Below, in pieces: positions 1-13,100 of a stretch of DNA of 64,000 nt (its first letter is position 1; each line of letters opens with the position of its first letter). The DNA is taken from assembly GCA_019914995.1 (NCBI GenBank), contig CM034126.1:5833001-5897000 (forward strand), given 5' to 3'. Position numbers and translations under genes: made by a program. Source of the stretch: Acanthochlamys bracteata. Its lineage: Eukaryota > Streptophyta > Magnoliopsida > Pandanales > Velloziaceae. Under the pieces are notes generated by a model that saw nothing but the letters and a program-made list of their open reading frames with translations, made no database searches and had not been told where the DNA came from.

Positions 1-68
1 TTCTCTAGTTCACCGCCGCCGCCGCCTCCACCCTTCTTCTCTTCTTTCTCTTTTCCTTTCTCACCCAT
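1..68 (-). CDS. N-terminus of a Lys/Glu/Gly-rich protein, possibly HIPP-type (partial)
   Basis: Reading leftward from an ATG at 68-66, the frame stays open to the window edge (22 codons). It starts MGEKGKEKEEKK, then a run of six glycines, then ELE. A Lys/Glu-rich start followed by a Gly run resembles the N-terminus of plant heavy-metal-associated isoprenylated proteins, but the HMA domain and CaaX box would lie outside the window, so the family call is inference. A TATA-like element about 105 bases upstream supports a real minus-strand gene start. Other charged, low-complexity proteins would look the same here. Confidence 0.45.
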   Translation of the reverse strand, partial: MGEKGKEKEEKKGGGGGGGELE

Positions 69-170
69 TTTTTCCCTACCGATTAATTTCTCTGGCTTGG
101 TTTGAGAAGGTTTTGGTTTTTGGTAAAACAACAGAGCACATAGCAAAGATGAAACTCGACAGACAACGCG

Positions 171-181
171 GTTATAAATAG
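171..181 (-). promoter_or_regulatory. TATA-like element for the gene at the left edge
   Basis: On the minus strand the sequence reads CTATTTATAAC, a TATA-box-like motif. It lies about 105 bases upstream of the ATG at 68. A start about 30 bases downstream of it would leave a leader of roughly 75 bases. The core is nearly palindromic, so the motif alone does not fix its direction. Confidence 0.35.
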
Positions 182-3100
182 AAAGAAAGAGGAGAGAAAC
201 CGAGAGAGAGAGAACGACGATACGGTGACGCATGCATGTATTTTTTAAAAACAATTTAATTAATTTTAAAACATACTATTAATTTAAAATTAATATAAAA
301 TTAATTATTTATAAATATATTTATTTTTAATTTATTTTAAAAGTTAAATTTACTTCAAAAATAGACACACCAAAAGAAGAACGACGATAACGGTGATCAC
401 TAATATGTAATAATCTATATATAAAACGTTTAGACTCGCTTACCAAAACAAAAAAAAATTATAAGGGAAGATTATATATCATGGTAACATAATAAGATGA
501 TGACTGCATGTCCATGGAAATAGATGATGATGTATGTAATCATTCAGCATGATGAGAGCTACTCACTCATCAATTCACCGGATCCATGCTAGTTACTGCA
601 TGTATGCATGTTTACAGCAAAATCTGATTCGAATTTTATATTTATTTAAAGAAGTAGTACTTGGTAACATATCCAGTTCCAATAACCCATCGATCTACTT
701 TCTAAGCGGATGTTTTGGTATACTTTTTAATTATTATTTATATTTTATAATATTTTTTTATAATAGTATATATTTAAAATATTTTAATAGTAAAAACTTA
801 TATTAATCTTTATTATTTTTTAATTAAAAATAATTTTTATTTAAAAACTTTTATAATATTTTTGTTTAGAAAATATTTTTGTATAGTTGGAATTTGACGC
901 ATTTGTAAATCATATGGTTGTATATTTGAATGTACGTCCAAATACGTAACAAATAACTATAAAGCATGTTATTCTAATTGCATTTTAATACAGTTGGAAT
1001 TTCGGTAGTTAACATCGTGATACTTAGCAATCTCTGTCAACACAGATGGGCTACTTCAGTAACTCTTAGGATGGCGCGGGTCCCACGGATTCTCCTGTGA
1101 ACGTGGACTCGACGACAGACATCATCGTACGGGAAGAACGAGAAATAAGAAGCAACCAGGAAAGAAGGATGAAAGCCGTCGCGGTGACCAACTTTTATGA
1201 ATTCTCTCTCCTAAAAGGATGGGAAGCAGCAGGAGAACTTCTCCGTCTGTTGTCGCTTGTTTTGACAGCATAACAAAAGAATGAGAGATCTTTCACGTGC
1301 ATGCGTTGCAGTTTCCCTGTTCCTGCTGTTTATGGATTAGATCAGAGAACAGTAGTAAACTGGTTTTCAATGTATTTGTCTAGCAGCTTCCTTAGAAATT
1401 GTTCCAGCTGCATTTTGCATGTGAATATTGGTACATATGCAATTATAACTCGATTCTATATCATCTGTTGCAGCAATGAATTATGAAATATTATATATAG
1501 TCATGTAGTTGAGCAGTAGTTTTACCTCCGAATAATTATCTTTAAAATTATATACACTAATTTACCCTTATTTTGTAGTGGATTCAACTCTTTCCGCTAG
1601 CGAGGGCTGGGGAGAAATTGAATCTCTCGTAACATTCAAGATGCGAAAGTGATTGTCATTAATTAGATATGGTTCTTATCACTACTGCTAATAAGCATTT
1701 TCCATTTGCAATTGAGAATCAAATATATGTATATATGGACTTTTCTACGTGACGTACGTATACGGATGTTTCTACGCGAGATGATTTAGTATAACGTATT
1801 ATCTCAGGCAATATTGCCATTGAGACACGCGTACGTATATAGCTATCACCATTACCGCCATCAAAGAAAGAGATAAAAAGAGGTTTCTGTATTATTAGTT
1901 CACTAATTATTAAAGAATAAAACAGAGTTCATCTATGGTGTAATTATTATAATTAATTAAAGACCTTTATGAAGAAAGTATCTGGATTCTCTACCTACAA
2001 CCAACTAAAGGACAATTAGTGAATATTTTTTAAACTTGAATATGCTCTGTGAACACATAACAACATGCCAAATCAATTTGCTTAGGGATATTATTTATGC
2101 AGAAGGGGTAGTACCAAAGCACCAAACTTTGCGAATTTTTATTATGGAGTTGTTGAGATATGGACAAGACAAACTAAGCATCTCTAGGCTGGTGTTTTTG
2201 GAGAATTATTATTTTCTGCTAGTGTTATGGATTTGTTTCTGGAATATCTATTACTTTGCTCGTGGGAGCTGGTACCAATACCTACCTGATCCAACTCGCT
2301 TTTGGGCGGGTTTTCCTGAGTTGGTGATGTTCAGAGTTGTGTTTCAAGTATTTTACTCACTATTTCAACTTTTTATTTTAGAAAATTTTATTTTGAGCAA
2401 TCTCAAAAGATTTTGAGTCGGATCTAAATAAATTCAGGTTTAGGTTTTGGCTGTCTAAACTTGGTTTTGCTACTCTGATAAAAATAGTCTCTCTTATTTA
2501 GTTTTGGCTGTCGCTAGAAGCATATATAAGATTTTTTTTAACATGATTTCTTATGAAATAGGTTCAGTTAAAATTTTGAAATAATTGATGAAGCAACCAC
2601 TTCATCAGAAGATAAAATACCCGATCTTCGTGGTGGGTTTTTTCAGATATTTTGAATGAAGTCGGGCTTCGGTCCATAAGTAAATAATCTTTTCAGATTG
2701 GAGTTCGAAATTACCCCAACCCGGCCCATCATCTCAAGTTAAAGATGAGTTTAAAACATGTTTGTCATTGCTTATTACCGTTTATCAAAATTTATTTAAT
2801 TTTTTTCTAATTAATACTTATAGTATTTTTGAGATTTTTTAAAAAAATATTCATAATTTATACACCATAATTTTTTTATTTATTATTTTTAGTTGACAAA
2901 ATCAAACTAAAAATTATAAATACACTTTTTTTTTAAAATTTATTTTTAAAGTAGTCTAAAGAATCGTCCCCTCAATCTACCCTATTAACGACATTTACCA
3001 AATCAAAAGCAATAAAATTATAAATAACTCTTATTAAAATTTGATTATCAGTTACCCACAAATCTTTTTAATAATAAATTTTATACAATAAATTCTATTA

Positions 3101-4597
3101 ACAATTTGAAGTAATTGTTGACCGATTGAATCTAACCCTCCCATTCGAATAGCGTGGTTGATGGAATATATAATTTATTATTTTCTTAATTTAAAAGTTT
3201 AATTCTAATTTTAATTTTTTTAGCAAGTCTAGCAAAACAATATTCATATAAGGGAAAAGAATTTTGGTTTGTATATTATACTACTGAACTATAAAATATA
3301 AATTGGATTCCTTGAGTTTATAGTTAGGTAAATAAAAAATTACTACAATCCCAAAATCACGTTACTAGTAATAATTCAATTCATCCATTTGAAAACTGCA
3401 AGCTATTTTTTGTTGACAAAATACGTAAAATTTTTTTTTCTTCAGATTAAAGTTAGCATAATTGCATTTGATTAGATTGAATAAATATATTAGAACTGAT
3501 ATACTGACTTTAATTATATCAAGTTACATGCAAATATTTTAACGTTCACATGGTAGCCTTGGCTAGTATTAATTTTTTATTAAATAATTTATTTAACAAC
3601 TAATAGCCGTTAAATTAAAACAAGCAGTAATCAAATATTTATTAAAGTTACTATGTATTTATTTGCTAATCAACTATTACAGATTTGTGCTAAGAAAATA
3701 TTGTGTCGAACAGCACTGATCAATTAATGCTCATTATTATGCCATAAGTTTTGTTTTGTCATGTTAGCAAATTCGTACCTCACCGTCCAAAACTTGTTGA
3801 TCTGGATGACAAATTGATGCGAATCTATCAAGAAACCGGACACTTTAATGAACAACTTGATCCGGTTCGATCTGAATAGATCAACAAGTTGATCCATCGA
3901 TCCACCGATCCGAATCAATCAATTAAATATATATTATTTTTATTTTTAATTCTAATTTTATAATTTACTTTCATACTCGATCTTTTTTACAATTTTCTCC
4001 CGTCTTCACGTGTGACTTCTTCTCGGTCTATTCTTCCGCCGCATCTTCAGTTTATTTTCTTCACTTTTCTCTTTTTTGTTTTGTTTTTTTCTCCACCGGT
4101 TCTCTCTCCTTCTTCTTCTCTCTTTTCCTCTCTCCTCTTTAAGAGAAAAAATAGATCAATGCGGCAATTAATTTAAAAAATGTTTTTCTTCCTACTTTTG
4201 TAGACTTTTCAATGGAAATTCGTTTTAGTTTTGAATTTTCTTTTTGAGGATTTAAATAGGTATATTGGAGGAGCGCTTAAATTTTTAATTCTTTCTTGAG
4301 CCATTTTATTAGGTTTTCGTAAGATTTCTTTTTAGATTTGTGATTTTCTTTAGATTTTAATTTGAAATTTATGTGCAATTAGTAATTTTAATATCTAAAC
4401 TTTGTTAGATTTTGAGAAAAAATAATTTTTTACTTGTTTTCTTTTTTAGAGGAATTATAGTTGCTATTTTTTTATGTTGGTTATTTAGTCTATTTAGGAG
4501 GAGAAAAAGATTATATAAGATGGCCGAAGATAGAGAAATGATGCCTGATCTTAAGACTCACAAACTTGTCTCACCAAGTGAAGCATCAGTTACTCTA
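182..4597. other. AT-rich intergenic DNA, no gene recognised
   Basis: The stretch is mostly AT-rich with many homopolymer runs and stop codons in all frames. The longest open frame (2036-2416, +) gives a hydrophobic 126-residue peptide with no recognisable domain, which I take as chance. The GC-richer patch at 1060-1260 shows no codon structure. A pyrimidine-rich patch lies at 3960-4150. I see no RNA gene or intact mobile element before the copia LTR that starts at 4598. Confidence 0.5.
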
Positions 4598-4737
4598 TGA
4601 TAAGAATATTTAATTTCTTCTATATTTGGAGTGTTTAATTTTAAAAAATTTTATTTAGAAAATTTAGATTACTTTTTATTTTAGAAAGATTTGATTTGGC
4701 TTAATTTTAAAAAGATTTGATTTTAAAAAATATTTAA

Positions 4738-4779
<42 letters not shown>

Positions 4780-4830
4780 TGTATTCATATTAATAAAGAA
4801 AAACAAATCATTGAATACAATTCTTTATAT
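4598..4830 (+). repeat. 5' LTR of copia element 1
   Basis: It begins TGATAAGAATATTTAATTTC and matches the LTR of the nested copia element (TGATAAGGATATTTGATTCC at 23583). It is a little longer because of a TA microsatellite near its 3' end. The tRNA-iMet-type primer-binding site follows directly. No matching 3' copy is seen downstream. Confidence 0.8.
4742..4776. repeat. (TA)n microsatellite inside the copia-1 LTR
   Basis: About 17 uninterrupted TA dinucleotides. The related LTR at 23583 has only a short TATATATA stretch at the corresponding place, so the array has expanded since the copies diverged. Confidence 0.9.
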
Positions 4831-7800
4831 TGTATTAGAGCTATTATTGCTCTAACGAGTTCTATTTTTTCTTACAATTTTTTTCTTTTCTCCTTAGCTC
4901 ATTAGTTTCAAATACTCTCAATTGTCAATATCTCTACATCATATAGTACCTCTTTTATCATCCCTCAAGACTCCAATCAATAATTTATTACCATCAACGT
5001 TGCCGCTCAAGCTCCATTAAAACTCAATGATATAAATTATCTCTCTTGAAAATTCGAAGTTAACACTCTTCTTATTGGTTTTGATCTCCTTACATTTATT
5101 GATGGATCTAAACCGTATCCACCATCTACTGTTATTACAGACAATTCAATAACTACCAATCCAGCTTATATTCACTGGAAATATCAAAATTAGTTAATTC
5201 TCAATCATTCATTGGATCTATCTTTTCAAATATTATTCTATTCATCGCCGGTGCCACTATCTCTAGTGACGCTTGGCATACTCTTGCCAATACCTATGCC
5301 AAGCCAACACACGATCGTCGTCTACAAATTCGAAGTCATTTAAATAATCCTCAAAAGGGCTCTCAAAGCGTCACTAAGTACTTACGAAGAATTAAAGGGT
5401 ATGCTGATGAATTTTTACTACTTGGTATCCCTATTGATGCCGAAGACCTATTTGAGAAAACTTTAGATATTCTTGGCGATGAATTTCATTATCTTATTGT
5501 TGCTCTCCAAGCTCGCGAGACCCCAATCTCTTTTGAGGAACTACATGAAAAGCTCCTTACTCTTAAAGCCATTCATTACAACATAACGTCTAAGGCTTAA
5601 CAAATACCAGCGACTGCTAATCCAGCACACAGAAATTCAAGGCCCTGTCACTTTTTCAACTCTAATCACACAGGCTCTTTTCGTCCAACTTTCTTCTAAG
5701 ATCGGATTCTCTGCACCAATATCTAATGATGATCGTTGTTCACCAAGATCGTTCTTCACCAATACCATATCTTGGTCATTGTCAAATCTATACTACTCAA
5801 GCACACTCAGCTAAGCAGTGCCCATCTTTTCGTCTAGTGTCAATCAATCAAGTGCCAACCTACCAAGAGCCAATCAACCGCGGATCTGAAACAAATCTTC
5901 TATAATGGCAGCCATGAGTTAACTTTGCAGCTAATACAGGCATAGAAACTTCCTTCTGTCTACTTGACAGTGGTGCCTCCCATCATGTTACCAGCAATCT
6001 CAACAATCTCTCATTTCACTCTCCCTATAATGATTTAGACGACATTATGATTGGAGATGACATGAGTTTATCAATCAACCACACTGGTTTCACTTTTCTA
6101 TTTTACTCTAATTATAATTTTACACTCAATAATATTTTTTATATGGCAAGCATGAAAAATAATTTAATCTATAATTTTCAATTTTGCATCACCAATTATG
6201 TTTCCGTTGAATTCTTACCACATTCATTTCTTATGAAGGATCTTGGTATGAGGGCACAACTTTTTCATTGGCAAACTAAAGATGACGTTTATGAGTGGTT
6301 AATCACACCAATCTAATTTTTACCATTACTTCCTCTATCTAGTGTCAAAATCTCTTCATTTGAATGACATAATAGATTAGAGTATCCATCTAGTGGTCAG
6401 TTATAATTATCTACTTCTATATTCACATCAGTTTTTCGTAATGATTATGACTGCAATAAAAGTCACAAGTTATCATTTTTTCAAATCCACTCTTACTTCT
6501 TCTAAACCTATTAAAATCATTTTTTCTGATGTTTGAACTTCATCTATTATATCTCATGATGGTTTCAAATATTATATTAGTTTCGTCGATCACTTTACCA
6601 AGTATCACTTTACCAAGTATATATGGTTCTACACATTCAAAATAAAATCTAATGTGCATGACATATTTATTCGCCTCAAAACTCTTGTAAATAATTATTT
6701 TTTCCAAAAAATTATTTTTACACCGACAATGGTGGAGAATATCAAAGTTTTGAAATTTTTTTTCTCTAACAATGGTATTTCTTATCTCACCACACCCCAA
6801 CATACTACAGAACATAATGGATATTCTGAACGATAACACCGTTATATTGTTAAATCTGTTCTCTCCCTTCTTTCTTATGCATCTCTTCCACTCACATACT
6901 GGTCTCACGCTTTTGCTACCGCCATTTATCTCATTAATCGTCTATCGACTCTAACACTTCAATTCACTTCTTCCTTTGAAAAAATATTCTGTCATCTACC
7001 AAATTATTCTAAACTTCGAGTACTTGGTTATTTATGTTATCCTTGGTTTCGTCCTTATTCACCTCATAAACTTGTCCCTCGTTTCAAATTATGTGTTTTC
7101 CTCAGCTACTCTCTTACACAAAGTGCATATCTTTATCTTGACAATTTTACTTTCAAAATCTATCTGTTTTGCCACGTTGAATTTGTTGAATCTGTTTTTT
7201 CTTTTTCCTGTCTTCAATGTAATCTTTCCCGTACTAAATCCACTACTTTTGATACATGGATTTCCTATTCTACTCCTGTTTTTATCATTTCAATTTGCAC
7301 CCCTTCTTCAGTGTCCCTCATAACGCCATCTAACGTAGCACCGCCTCCAAACAAAAATCCCTCCAATAATTCAAATTTACCTCCTACATCACTTGTGCCC
7401 CATTCTATCAACACTATTTAGTCTTTCAGTGAACTCTATATTTCAACTAGCAACAATCATTCCATGCAAATCAAATTCAAGAACAATATTCACAAGTCTA
7501 TTCAAAGACTCAACTTGGCAGCTGAACTATCATTCTCTGATGATTTGGAGCCAACAACTACGACCCAAGATTTCAAAAAATCCTAAATGGTGTCGGGCCA
7601 TAACCGAAGAGTTTGATACTCTTGTTCGAAATGACATTTGAAAATTTGTTCTATTTGACTCCTCACAAAATATTGTGCAATGTAAGTAGATATTTCTCAC
7701 TAAACGACTATCTGATGGCTCTATTGATAGGTACAAAGCACGTTTAGTTACTAAGAAATTTCATCAACGGCTCTGATATGGAGTATAATGACACATTTAA

Positions 7801-8476
7801 TCCAATTATCAAACCAACAACTGTTCGTCTTGTTCTAAGTCTTGCCATCAGTAGGGGTTGTCACTTCGCCAGCTTGATATTAAGAATGTATTTCTTTAGG
7901 GACACCTAGCTGAAAACGTCTACATAACTCAACCACTCGGATTTATTGAACTGGACTTTCTTACTCATATCTTCAAACTTCGCAAGGCTATTTATGTTCT
8001 CAAGCAAGCACCACGTGCTTGGTATCACGAACTCAAAACATTTTTACTTAGACTTTGTCTTCATCAACTCTCATACGGACACCTCACTCTTTATTCTTAA
8101 CATAGTTGGGTATCTCATTTACTTACTTATCTATATTGATAATCTGATCATTACAGGAGATAGCTAGAATATGGTAAAACGATTTGTGAATCTTCTTGCC
8201 CAACGATTCTCATTAAAAAATCTTGGGCCATTGTCGTTTTTTCTTAGTGTTGAGGTTATTTCACACAATTATGGTATTTTTTTCTCTCAACGATGATACA
8301 TTATCGATCTGCTTGTTCGAACTAAAATGGTCGATGCTAAACCCGTCATGACTCTTTTATCCACCAGTCCAACATTAATACTTCATGCCGGTACAGTTTT
8401 ATCTGATCCAACAGAATTTTGGACTGTAGGTGAAATCATTCAATATATGTCTCTCACACAATCGGATTGTATTTGT

Positions 8477-9760
8477 AGGAACGAGGTTTTGTGATTTTCA
8501 TTAGTGAATTCCATTTGATTGCAGTTGGCAGAACGACCTAGCGGTTGGATTGCTGACCGAACCGGTTGGACCGTGAACCATCGATCCAATAAAATTTTCG
8601 GTCAATGTTCGGTTCGGGTCTACCTACTTTACTTTTCAAAGCCCTAGACCCAACTAATTGTTGATTTTTGTTTCCCGTAGCATATTTACATGGTTTGGGC
8701 CTATATTGGAACTAGATGACGACAATAAAACATCAATACAGGACCAAACAGTAGCGATTTCTACTCGTTTATCATGACGGAAGAAGAATTTCATCTCTAA
8801 ACAAAGCTACTATCTAAGCCACCGGAGATGGCAATATGGTTTAATATGTTAGATTCGAATTGATCTATATAATTATAATTAGGTTAATATTATTTATTCT
8901 AATTCAACTTATGTATTTAGATAAATTAAAATTGTCAATTTTAATTCAACCTATTTAATAAACGGGTTAAATTGAAATCGATATATAGAATAATTTAAAT
9001 TATTTATATGAGAGTTATAAAAATTAATTTTTAAAAATAGTAGGTAAAAATTATTAATTATTGTATACCGAAAATAAAAAATATAAATTCTATAAAATTT
9101 ATAAATTAAATAAAAAATTAATTAAAGTATAATATATATATTAAATTTAATATTTTTTAAAATATTTTTTAATTATTAAATAATATATATAATATAAATA
9201 GTTATATGAGTTAAATAGATCATAGATCAATCTGAATTATGTAATTTTTTAGATCAAATTTAGATCGACTTAAAATTGTTCTAACCCAATTAAGATTAAA
9301 TAAAAATTTGATTTAATTGAACAGATCGAATTATATATTATTATTTCTATAAGTTATATTCTAAGTGCAAGTTGACTAGCCGACCTGTATTGAGTCTCTA
9401 TATTTCTCTGAGCCAATTTATATAAAAAAGAATGAAGTAAGAAGTTCTGTTTCTTTTCAGAGCAGTCTTACCGTAACCACTATCGGAACTTGTGCTGGTA
9501 TCTGGAGGCTTGATTTGTTGACGCGGACCGAAAGTAGACAAAAGTCAATATTTGAAAGTACAGATTAGAGTGGACTAAATTAACGGGTTGAGAGAATCCA
9601 ACCCCGATATAAATTACACCTGTATAGTCCCAGCTCTTGCAAGTGGAGCTACCACGCCGAACGACAAAAATTGCAAAAAGTGAAAAAGTAAAAGAAAAGT
9701 AAAAACGGTTATTAGAGCCAAAAGAAAAAAAAACTGCCCTCCCGTCATTGCCTCTACCAT
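8477..9760. other. Intergenic DNA between copia element 1 and the DP gene
   Basis: The part next to the truncated element (8500-8800) has a moderate base composition. From 8830 to 9360 it is very AT-rich. A minus-strand open frame of 115 residues (9480-9827) has no recognisable domain and overlaps a tandem repeat, so I treat it as non-coding. I see no gene here. Confidence 0.5.
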
Positions 9761-9882
9761 TCAACACTTCAATCGGCCGCGTTTTAATTACGCAAAAATA
9801 AATTTTATAAAAATAAATTTTCAACACTTTCTAATTGAACGTGTTTTAATTACACAAAAATAAATTTTATAAAATCAAATTT
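9761..9882. repeat. Two-copy tandem repeat of about 60 bp
   Basis: Unit 1 (9761-9820) and unit 2 (9821-9882) both start TCAACACTT and share TTTTAATTAC, then CAAAAATAAATTTTATAAAA. They differ mainly in a middle stretch (CAATCGGCCG against TCTAATTGAACG). The repeat ends about 85 bases before the E2F-like site upstream of the DP gene, so it borders that promoter. Confidence 0.75.
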
Positions 9883-9966
9883 CTGAAATAAAGTTTGATA
9901 TATAAAATTAAAATAATAATTAAATATAATAATAAAATAGAATTCGTTCTAATAATTATAATACTC

Positions 9967-9974
9967 TTTCCCGG
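9967..9974 (+). promoter_or_regulatory. Possible E2F-binding site upstream of the DP gene
   Basis: TTTCCCGG fits the plant E2F/DP consensus WTTSSCSS and lies about 155 bases before the DP start codon, in a pyrimidine-rich probable leader or proximal promoter. The motif is short and degenerate, so chance occurrence is quite possible. Autoregulation of DP by E2F/DP would be inference. Confidence 0.25.
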
Positions 9975-10129
9975 TCTTTTTTCACCGTCTTTTTTCGTTC
10001 CTTGCTCACCCCCCCATTCCCCCAACCAACTCAGTCATTCAAAACCTTCTTCTTCTAATTCCCCCCTAAATTCAGACCAGGTTTTCTGATTTCTCTCGAA
10101 AATTTCAACCCGTCGAGGGTTTCGCTTCA

Positions 10130-13100
10130 ATGGTGGCCGGCGGGCTCCACCAGAACCAGCAGCAGAAGAGCGAGGGAGATGCGGCAGGGAGTGCGTCTAG
10201 AGGACCATCCTGGGCTCATTCGGCTTCGACGAGCGGCGGGTCGCCGTCGAGCAGAAGCGAGCCGACGACTACCGCCGCCGCTACAACGCCGGCGAGTGAC
10301 AACACTTTCCTTCGGTTGGACCATCTCAATATCCATGCTGACGATGCTGGGTCTTCGCAGGCACCCCTCGGGTTGAATTACTTTGCTTACTTGTCTCTTC
10401 TTGGTTTGCAATATATAGAAAAAAAAAGCTGTTGAATTGCGGGCAATTCCTTGTTTTGGTTTGTTTTGTTTTTTTTTTTTTTTGGGGAGCATGTGGGCAT
10501 TTAAACTGTTGATATAGTGCTGATCTTTTGAACTGACGTTGATTGATGCAATTTTTGAGCTGGTGGGGTAGGTTTACTTGGGGGTCTGGTAGTGGAATGT
10601 TGGAAATGTAAGCTGGCTTGCTGATCAGTTTGAGTTTTAGCTAGGAGAATTTTGCTGAGAAGTCCAGGAGTGTGATGGTTGGTAGTTGTGGAATTTGTTT
10701 GCGCTGGATGACCGCTTACGTGAAAGTAGTACAATGTTCCATTCTGTACCAAGTATTTATGTGCTAGTGAAATTCAGTTTCTAATCTTGTGGTCTTTGAA
10801 GTAGAATTCCATAGTGTATTTGCGTAGCCAGTTTGAGTTTGGTAGCATTGTTTTGGAGCTTTTATCCATTGCTATTGCCCGCACAAAAAAAAAAAAAAAA
10901 AAAAAGTTTGTGGTGATTTTCTGTTGGTTGCTTTTTGGAGCTTTATCATGCCTTTGACGGATTGTTATTACAGGGTGTTTGGAACCAGAAATTTCTTTAG
11001 CAAACTGAAAGTAGACTAGTTTCAGCTTTCCTAGAAATAGTACATGGGAATTTTCTTTCGCAACCATACAAGCCTTGTAATTGTACTGTCCTTTTAATGG
11101 TTGATGTCAAGATTAATGTGGTATAGGCAAGGTTGCTTCAGATCGGTAAATTGCATGACAAATAGGTTTCCTGTGCTTCTTATGTTGAGTAACCCATTTA
11201 TTAATGACTCTGCCATCTTAATTCGTTGAGAAACATTTTTGACAATGCGTGCATATGTGATGTTCTAATGGAGGCATGATGATTTACAAGATTTTAATAG
11301 AAGGCATGCATTCAACAGTAGCAAGAAGAAAAAAAGGGGAGCAAGGCCTGTTGGCAATGATAAAAGTGGAAGGGGACTTCGTCAATTCAGCATGAAAGGT
11401 GAGTTTGGTGTAAATTGTTCATCTATTGCATGCTTACTCATTTAACCAGTACGGGAGAATTCTCTGCAGCTTAGTGAGGCTTTCAAGTGTCAATATTTTA
11501 GAAAAAGTTATCATGCAGTTTCTTCTCCCAATTTTATATATAGTTCCTGTAATTTCTCTGTTTTCATTTCTCATTGTTCTAATCCTTTGTAATGGTAACC
11601 AGTATGCGAGAAGGTGGAATGCAAGGGGAGAACCACTTATAATGAGGCGAGCTTTGAGTTGATACAGCAAGCTGATTTTGCATCATGATTATTTGTTTTA
11701 GCATTCTGTAGTTTCTTGGCATATAATTGTTTGTTTTTTAATAATTTATTCGAATTTGTTGCTGCAATTTATGCTTTGAGTTTATTAATATTGCTTTATT
11801 CAAAAGTTAGTTTTAGTAAGTGCCTGTTCATCTGAGCTTCCAGATTGGATAACTCACTAAATGAAATTTGTTGACTATCTGCACATCTGGGTTAATGTGG
11901 AGCATGGTAGTATTATCTTAATATTTGAAACTTGGTGTTGTCCCTAAGGTCTTCCAGTTGTTGGAGGCAGTCATGACTTTATTGTCTATCATCACTACAA
12001 GTGGACACTTTATGTATTAGTTTAATCTTAAGGTAGCCACATTTTTGGAGATAGAGAAGTAATGCGAGGATGCATCTAATTGATGTTTAGTGACCGTGAA
12101 TAACCTATATTGTGTTTGGATGTTGAATCGTCTTTCAATTGAAGAAAATATGAATCCCTTAAATCTTGTAACGAGGTTGTCAATTCTTTTGATAATTTTA
12201 TCTTTAAGAAGGGTCCATATTGTAAAGGGTACGTGTGATATGAGTGAGTTTAAAGTATGAGTCATACTTATAGTGGTGGCAAACAGATTATAATAAATAG
12301 AAAAATGCTTCCAGTTATGCTGGCCTTAGGTATATGTCAATATGACCATCTTTTTGAAGTTTACCTCTAGGTATTACATTTTGACACTTATGTAGTACAT
12401 GTCACAGGTTGCAGATGAACTTGTTGCAGAGTTTTCAGATCCTAATAGTAGTCTGGCATCTCCAGGTCAGGTATTGAGCATTGCACCTTTCTGCAAATAC
12501 CCTTTTGTCATCCTTGCCTTATTATCCATTCATGAAGATGAAACAAGTTTGTATAACTTCCTATGTGGATTTTCCTGCAATAGCAACAGCAATACGATGA
12601 GAAGAACATAAGGCGGAGGGTTTATGATGCTCTGAATGTATTAATGGCAATGGACATTATTTCGAAGGATAAAAAAGAAATACAGTGGAAGGGTTTACCT
12701 CGAACTAGTATTAGCGACATTGAAGAATTAAAGGTTTTGTTCCAACCAAATTTCCAGTATTATGAGTGCCTTTTGGATATTAATTTGTCAAAGTTTGTGG
12801 CTTTTATGTAGGAGTTCCCTGGTTTCTTTAAATTAATGATTTCTTTGGTTCTTCTTGCAGGCTGAACGCCTTGTGCTCAAGAAAACGGCATACCTGAAAG
12901 AATTGGAAGACCAAGTATGGCCTTATTCTTAGCTTTTCATAGTTATAGTTCAGTAATCAAATTTGTTTGATGTTTAACATGTGGGTCACCTTGCACTTAT
13001 TTCCCTTTTTTCTTTTCTCGCTAGGGCAGTTTATTATTAACTCTTCATGCTTTTGCATTTTACTGGGGCAAATTATTACATATTTGATTTTTTCTAGTGC

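Larger units (their letters stand above)
4598..8476 (+). mobile_element. Ty1/copia element 1, decayed and 3'-truncated
   Basis: This is an older relative of the copia element at 23583-28271. The two align by eye from the 5' LTR through gag, integrase and reverse transcriptase into the start of the RNase H region. The element keeps a 5' LTR (4598 to about 4830) followed by a degenerate primer-binding site (TTGTATTAGAGC where TGGTATCAGAGC is expected). Similarity stops near 8476 within the RT/RNase H junction, and there is no 3' LTR. In-frame stops and indels are dense throughout; the longest remaining frame is only 89 residues (6047-6316). It cannot encode functional proteins. Confidence 0.88.

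Noticed and set aside
2036-2416. 126-codon plus-strand open frame
   Set aside because: Hydrophobic, aromatic-rich text without a domain, in AT-rich DNA with no promoter or splice support; best explained by chance.
9480-9827. 115-codon minus-strand frame upstream of the DP gene
   Set aside because: No recognisable domain, and it runs through the 60-bp tandem repeat; likely non-coding promoter DNA.
10127-10492. Antisense and alternate frames over DP exon 1
   Set aside because: GC-rich exon sequence keeps several frames open. The plus frame from 10130 alone matches the DP N-terminus and splices in phase.
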